Shown here: in pieces, positions 8,787 to 11,771 of the stretch
Numbering within the stretch: the first letter of the stretch is position 1
Layout: the number at the start of each line of letters is the position of its first letter
Notes under the pieces: model-generated
Seen by the model: the letters and a program-made list of their open reading frames with translations, nothing else
Told to the model about the DNA's origin: nothing
The model's database searches: none
DNA from: an uncultured Alistipes sp.
Lineage (GTDB): Bacteria > Bacteroidota > Bacteroidia > Bacteroidales > Rikenellaceae
Direction of reading: 5' to 3'
Assembly (NCBI GenBank): GCA_937880705.1
Contig: CALGRZ010000043.1
Span: 1 to 11,771 of the forward strand
Length of the DNA stretch: 11,771 nucleotides
Program-made: the position numbers and the translations under genes

Positions 8787-10316
8787 ATGACAGAGAAGAT
8801 ACTCATCATTGACTTTGGCTCGCAGTACACCCAGCTCATAGCGCGTCGCATCCGCGAGATGCAGGTATATTGTGAGATACACCCCTTCAACAACGTCCCC
8901 GCCCTCGATGCCTCGGTGCGTGGTGTTGTGCTGTCGGGCTCGCCGCGCTCGGTGCGTGATGCCGAGGCTCCGCGCATTGTGCTCGACGCCATCAAGGGCA
9001 AGCTGCCTCTGCTGGGCGTGTGCTACGGCGCACAGTACCTTGCTCACTTCTATGGCGGTAAGGTTGAGGCCTCACCCAGCCGTGAGTATGGCCGTGCCCG
9101 CATGCAGGTAGTCAAGGCCGACGACCCTCTGATGCAGGGCTTAAGCCCCGAGTCGCAGGTGTGGATGTCGCACGGTGACACCATCACCACAATTCCCGAG
9201 GGCTACCACATCATCGCCTCTACGGAGGATGTGCCCGTGGCTGCCTACCGCATCACAGGCGAGCAGACATGGGGCATACAGTTCCACCCCGAGGTCTACC
9301 ACTCGGAGGAGGGCTCACAGATGTTGCGCAACTTCGTTATGGGCATCTCGGGCTGCACAGGCTCATGGACTGCCGACAGCTTTGTGGAGAGCACCGTGAA
9401 GGAGCTCAAGGAGAAGCTCGGCGAGGATAGGGTGGTGCTGGGTCTCTCGGGCGGTGTAGACTCATCCGTGGCAGCTGTGCTGCTGCACAAGGCCATTGGT
9501 GACAGGCTCTACTGCATCTTCGTTGACTCGGGCCTGCTGCGCAAGAACGAGTTTGAGGAGGTGCTGGAGTCGTACCGTGGCATGGGCCTCAATGTCAAGG
9601 GTGTGGATGCTTCTAAGAAGTTCCTTGGCGACTTGGCGGGTGTCAGCGACCCCGAGACCAAGCGTAAGATCATAGGCCGCGACTTTGTGGAGGTCTTCGA
9701 GCAGGAGGCCAAGAAGTTGGAGGGTGTCAAGTGGCTCGGCCAGGGCACCATCTATCCCGATGTTGTGGAGTCGGCACAGGTAAACGGCACCGCCGTGGTT
9801 ATCAAGTCGCACCACAATGTGGGTGGTCTGCCCGAGAAGATGGGCCTCAAGGTTGTGGAGCCCCTGCGCCTCTTGTTCAAGGATGAGGTACGTCGTGTAG
9901 GTCGTTCGATGGGTATGTCGGAGCGTCTTATCGGCCGTCACCCCTTCCCCGGCCCGGGTCTTGCTATCCGCATCCTGGGCGATATCACACGCGAGAAGGT
10001 CGAGATACTCCAGAACGTAGACAAGATATATATCGACATCCTCCGCGAGACGGGCTGGTATGATAAGATCTGGCAGGCAGGTGCCATCCTGCTCCCCGTG
10101 CAGTCCGTAGGCGTTATGGGTGACGAGCGCACCTATGAGCGTTGTGTGGCTCTGCGCGCGGTGACCTCTACCGATGGTATGACCGCCGACTGGGTGCACA
10201 TCCCCTACGAGATTCTGGCGCGTCTTTCAAACGAGATTATCAATAAGGTGCGTGGTGTCAACCGCGTAGTCTATGACATCTCGTCAAAGCCACCTGCCAC
10301 AATAGAGTGGGAGTAA
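8787..10316 (+). CDS. guaA: GMP synthase (glutamine-hydrolysing)
   Basis: This 509-residue two-activity enzyme converts XMP, ATP and glutamine to GMP, completing the step after GuaB. The N-terminal class I glutamine amidotransferase domain (about 1-190) has nucleophile C79 in GVCYGAQ, and H167 and E169 in FHPEV. The central ATP pyrophosphatase domain carries the PP-loop SGGVDSS at 221-227. The C-terminal dimerisation domain includes [10 protein letters not shown] near 385 and ends KPPATIEWE, the usual terminus. All catalytic residues are present and the length is normal. It is the last gene of the guaBA unit, closed by a terminator. It is convergent with the plug-domain gene downstream. Confidence 0.98.
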   Translation: MTEKILIIDFGSQYTQLIARRIREMQVYCEIHPFNNVPALDASVRGVVLSGSPRSVRDAEAPRIVLDAIKGKLPLLGVCYGAQYLAHFYGGKVEASPSREYGRARMQVVKADDPLMQGLSPESQVWMSHGDTITTIPEGYHIIASTEDVPVAAYRITGEQTWGIQFHPEVYHSEEGSQMLRNFVMGISGCTGSWTADSFVESTVKELKEKLGEDRVVLGLSGGVDSSVAAVLLHKAIGDRLYCIFVDSGLLRKNEFEEVLESYRGMGLNVKGVDASKKFLGDLAGVSDPETKRKIIGRDFVEVFEQEAKKLEGVKWLGQGTIYPDVVESAQVNGTAVVIKSHHNVGGLPEKMGLKVVEPLRLLFKDEVRRVGRSMGMSERLIGRHPFPGPGLAIRILGDITREKVEILQNVDKIYIDILRETGWYDKIWQAGAILLPVQSVGVMGDERTYERCVALRAVTSTDGMTADWVHIPYEILARLSNEIINKVRGVNRVVYDISSKPPATIEWE

Positions 10317-10327
10317 TCAAAATACAT

Positions 10328-10364
10328 AGACCCCGAGGCAGCATAAGTGCTCCTCGGGGTCTTT
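10328..10364 (+). terminator. Rho-independent terminator of guaBA, possibly bidirectional
   Basis: AGACCCCGAGG (10328-10338) pairs with CCTCGGGGTCT (10352-10362). An inner AGCA/TGCT pair (10340-10343, 10348-10351) extends the stem past a single unpaired C. TTT follows. The tail on the opposite strand (TATGTATTTT) is weaker, but it could also stop transcripts of the convergent minus-strand gene. Confidence 0.88.
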
Positions 10365-10384
10365 GCTCTTATGTCGTTGTGTGG

Positions 10385-11089
10385 CTATCTTCTGCGGTTG
10401 GCCTCGCGGAGCTGATCCTCGGCCGACTTTGTTGTGATGAGTATCACGCCGTTCACACCCCTGAAGCCATACATGTTGGCACTCTTGACCACCTCTACGG
10501 ACTTCACATCGGCAGGGTTGATGCTCTCGGGGCGCACCTCCACGCCATCGCACAGTATCAATACTGCCGAGCCGCTGTTTATCGAGTTCGACGTGCGCAG
10601 ACAGAGCTCTCCGTTTATTAAGCGCAGGCCGGGGTAGCACACCATTATTGCATCGACGATGTTTGTGCAGCCCGTGGCACGCAGCCTCTCGCCCGAGATG
10701 CCCGTTGAGAACTGTGTGCTCTCGCGGCGTTTGACGTAGCCATATCCGAAGTTCGCCAACTGCTCATCCTCCACGGCCTCGTAGTGGTCACCCTCGCGTG
10801 CCCATATCACACGCAGACTCTGGCGACCCTCGACGGCCACGCGCAGCGTGTCGCGGCGTGCCACGAAGAGTAGCGTGTCGTCGGCCTCGATGTCGGTAAG
10901 GCCGAAGCGACCCTTGCTGTCGGCGTATGTCTGCTTGTCGCGCCCCTCGACTATTACGCGGGCACGAATACCCTTGCCATCTATCGACGTTATGCTGCCG
11001 TTGAAGGGCTCACCTCCCTCTATCTGTGCCGTAGCCACGGCGGGCAGCACCATGGCCAAGACCATCGCAAAAATGTTTGCTCCTCTCAT
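10385..11089 (-). CDS. Secreted carboxypeptidase-regulatory-like and TonB plug domain protein without a barrel
   Basis: This 234-residue protein starts with a signal peptide (about 1-21, cleavage after AVATA). A carboxypeptidase-D-regulatory-like beta domain follows at about 29-95 (GKGIRARVIVEG, then YADSKGRFGL). A SusC/RagA-type plug domain spans about 115-221, recognisable from GYGYVKRRESTQFSTGISG, NSINSGSAVLILCDGVEV and YGFRGVNGVILITTKS. Typical SusC receptors run to about 1000 residues and continue into a 22-strand barrel. Here the frame stops shortly after the plug with a basic tail (REANRRR), and guaA lies beyond, so no barrel is encoded nearby. Four cysteines (141, 151, 163, 180) in the plug could form disulfides in the periplasm. 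It may be a stand-alone periplasmic regulator or decoy of a TonB system, or a truncated receptor. TAACTTTA on the minus strand (plus-strand 11120-11127) is a one-mismatch -7 candidate. Domain calls are firm and the role is unknown. Confidence 0.85.
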   Translation of the reverse strand: MRGANIFAMVLAMVLPAVATAQIEGGEPFNGSITSIDGKGIRARVIVEGRDKQTYADSKGRFGLTDIEADDTLLFVARRDTLRVAVEGRQSLRVIWAREGDHYEAVEDEQLANFGYGYVKRRESTQFSTGISGERLRATGCTNIVDAIMVCYPGLRLINGELCLRTSNSINSGSAVLILCDGVEVRPESINPADVKSVEVVKSANMYGFRGVNGVILITTKSAEDQLREANRRR

Positions 11090-11152
11090 AATCCTTCGTT
11101 TTTCCTGTGTTTGCCGACATAAAGTTAAGTAAAAAAAGTGAAATTGGGCAGA

Positions 11153-11737
11153 ATGTTGAAAAAATATGTGTATTTCTTAAATTATTTTATTATATTTGCA
11201 GTTGTGGGTGTAGCCTTTTTGTTGCCCTCAAAGGCCGAAGCACAGACCAAAGCCTTTAAGGAGAAGTACAAACAGATTACACACAATATTGAGACTCACC
11301 CTAATCATCAATTTAAGGAGATTGAGGCAACTCTGTTTTCGGGTGATGTGTTACGAAGTCTTACACCAAAAGAGAGACAAGATGATAATAACTCTTTGAC
11401 AAAGCGCATTCATTGTATATACCAGTTGAAGATGCCTATCTCAAGGTCAACCAATGCGATTGCCCACAACGAGTATATGAGTATCCGCAACATCGTTAAT
11501 AGCAAGGACTACACAGTGGTCAGCCGTATAACGATTGACAACGAGACTTACGAGGTTTTTCAATCCTCGCAATCAAGGCCTCAAGAGTTTATGGTGATTA
11601 TCAGCAATAAAGAAAAGGCTGTCATATGCGATATTGTAGGTTTCATCTCGTTGCCAGATATACTAAACTTGATTGACCCCAAAGTAAAGGCCAAAATCAA
11701 TGAGAGCGTTATCGACTCGTTGGATTTGAAGAATTAG
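11153..11737 (+). CDS. Secreted DUF4252-like protein
   Basis: I chose the ATG at 11153 (194 residues) over the in-frame GTG at 11138 (199 residues). It gives a compact signal sequence, MLKKY, then a hydrophobic stretch to about residue 24 and a cleavable AEA/Q site near 30. The mature protein is soluble-looking. Its C-terminal pattern, EFMVIISNKEKAVICDIVG followed by ISLPDILNLI, resembles the closing strand-turn-helix of Bacteroidetes DUF4252 proteins, which are often encoded in tandem. The match is by eye and moderate. No catalytic residues are evident. The gene is noticeably richer in A/T and in AAA/ATT-type codons than nifJ or guaBA, suggesting low expression or a different origin. No clear promoter is seen in the 63-bp divergent gap; a TATATTTG at 11191-11198 lies inside the coding region. 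Confidence 0.75.
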   Translation: MLKKYVYFLNYFIIFAVVGVAFLLPSKAEAQTKAFKEKYKQITHNIETHPNHQFKEIEATLFSGDVLRSLTPKERQDDNNSLTKRIHCIYQLKMPISRSTNAIAHNEYMSIRNIVNSKDYTVVSRITIDNETYEVFQSSQSRPQEFMVIISNKEKAVICDIVGFISLPDILNLIDPKVKAKINESVIDSLDLKN

Positions 11738-11754
11738 AACAAAACACAAAATAA

Positions 11755-11771
11755 ATGAAACGACTGTATTA
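11755..11771 (+). CDS. Start of a further gene, cut by the window end
   Basis: ATG at 11755 opens MKRLY, a typical basic start of an exported Bacteroidetes protein. It lies 17 bp after the preceding stop codon with no terminator between, suggesting one operon. Too little is visible to identify it. DUF4252-type genes are often followed by a paralogue, so that is one possibility. Confidence 0.4.

Noticed and set aside
7242..9047. A 601-codon open frame antisense to guaB and the start of guaA
   Set aside because: It lies wholly opposite well-supported genes, its translation is Leu/Val/Gly/His-rich low-complexity sequence without a family match, and such long antisense frames arise from the codon bias of the sense strand.
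10307..10621. Plus-strand frame between guaA and the plug-domain gene
   Set aside because: It starts inside the end of guaA, crosses a terminator and runs antisense to the well-supported minus-strand gene.
11191..11198. TATATTTG as a promoter -7 element
   Set aside because: It lies within the signal-peptide codons of the DUF4252-like gene and lacks a good -33 element. Using it would remove the secretion signal.

Overview
This window looks like a chromosomal stretch from an anaerobic gut Bacteroidales bacterium, most plausibly Alistipes or a close relative. Three things support this. Four genes have promoter-like sites that fit the Bacteroidetes consensus TAnnTTTG with a TTTG/TTG element about 20 bp upstream. 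The proteins include Bacteroidetes hallmarks: a lipoprotein with an acidic region after the lipobox, a SusC-type plug domain and a DUF4252-like protein. The single-chain pyruvate:ferredoxin oxidoreductase indicates anaerobic metabolism. The genus is inferred from general resemblance and was not checked.

Layout. 1-222: a 10-bp-period repeat array and then a promoter. 223-774: isochorismatase/nicotinamidase-like hydrolase with a strong terminator. 1011-2690: four-domain surface-type lipoprotein with a terminator. 2691-3135: a C-rich block with a minus-strand G-quadruplex motif, then the nifJ promoter and a foldable 5' leader. 3136-6654: nifJ. 6655-7295: a repeat-dense intergenic region holding a 128-bp imperfect palindrome, a 34-bp direct repeat, a terminator, two copies of a composite decamer/core module and a second C-rich G-quadruplex block, ending at the guaB promoter. 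7296-10316: guaB-guaA operon with a terminator. 10385-11089 (minus strand): a secreted protein with a carboxypeptidase-regulatory-like domain and a TonB plug but no barrel. 11153-11737: an AT-richer secreted DUF4252-like protein, followed 17 bp later by the first codons of another gene cut by the window end.

The genes are mostly core metabolism. NifJ oxidises pyruvate to acetyl-CoA and reduces ferredoxin or flavodoxin. GuaB and GuaA make GMP from IMP in two consecutive steps. The hydrolase may act in NAD salvage. No defence system, CRISPR array or intact transposon was found.

The most unusual content is non-coding. Between nifJ and guaB, two tandem modules each consist of inverted arms of 10-bp units around an almost identical 43-bp core. 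The same units form the array at the left window edge. I do not recognise this element from a named family. Four of the main claims (modules, palindrome, G-quadruplex blocks, nifJ leader) are direct readings of the sequence, but their functions are unknown.
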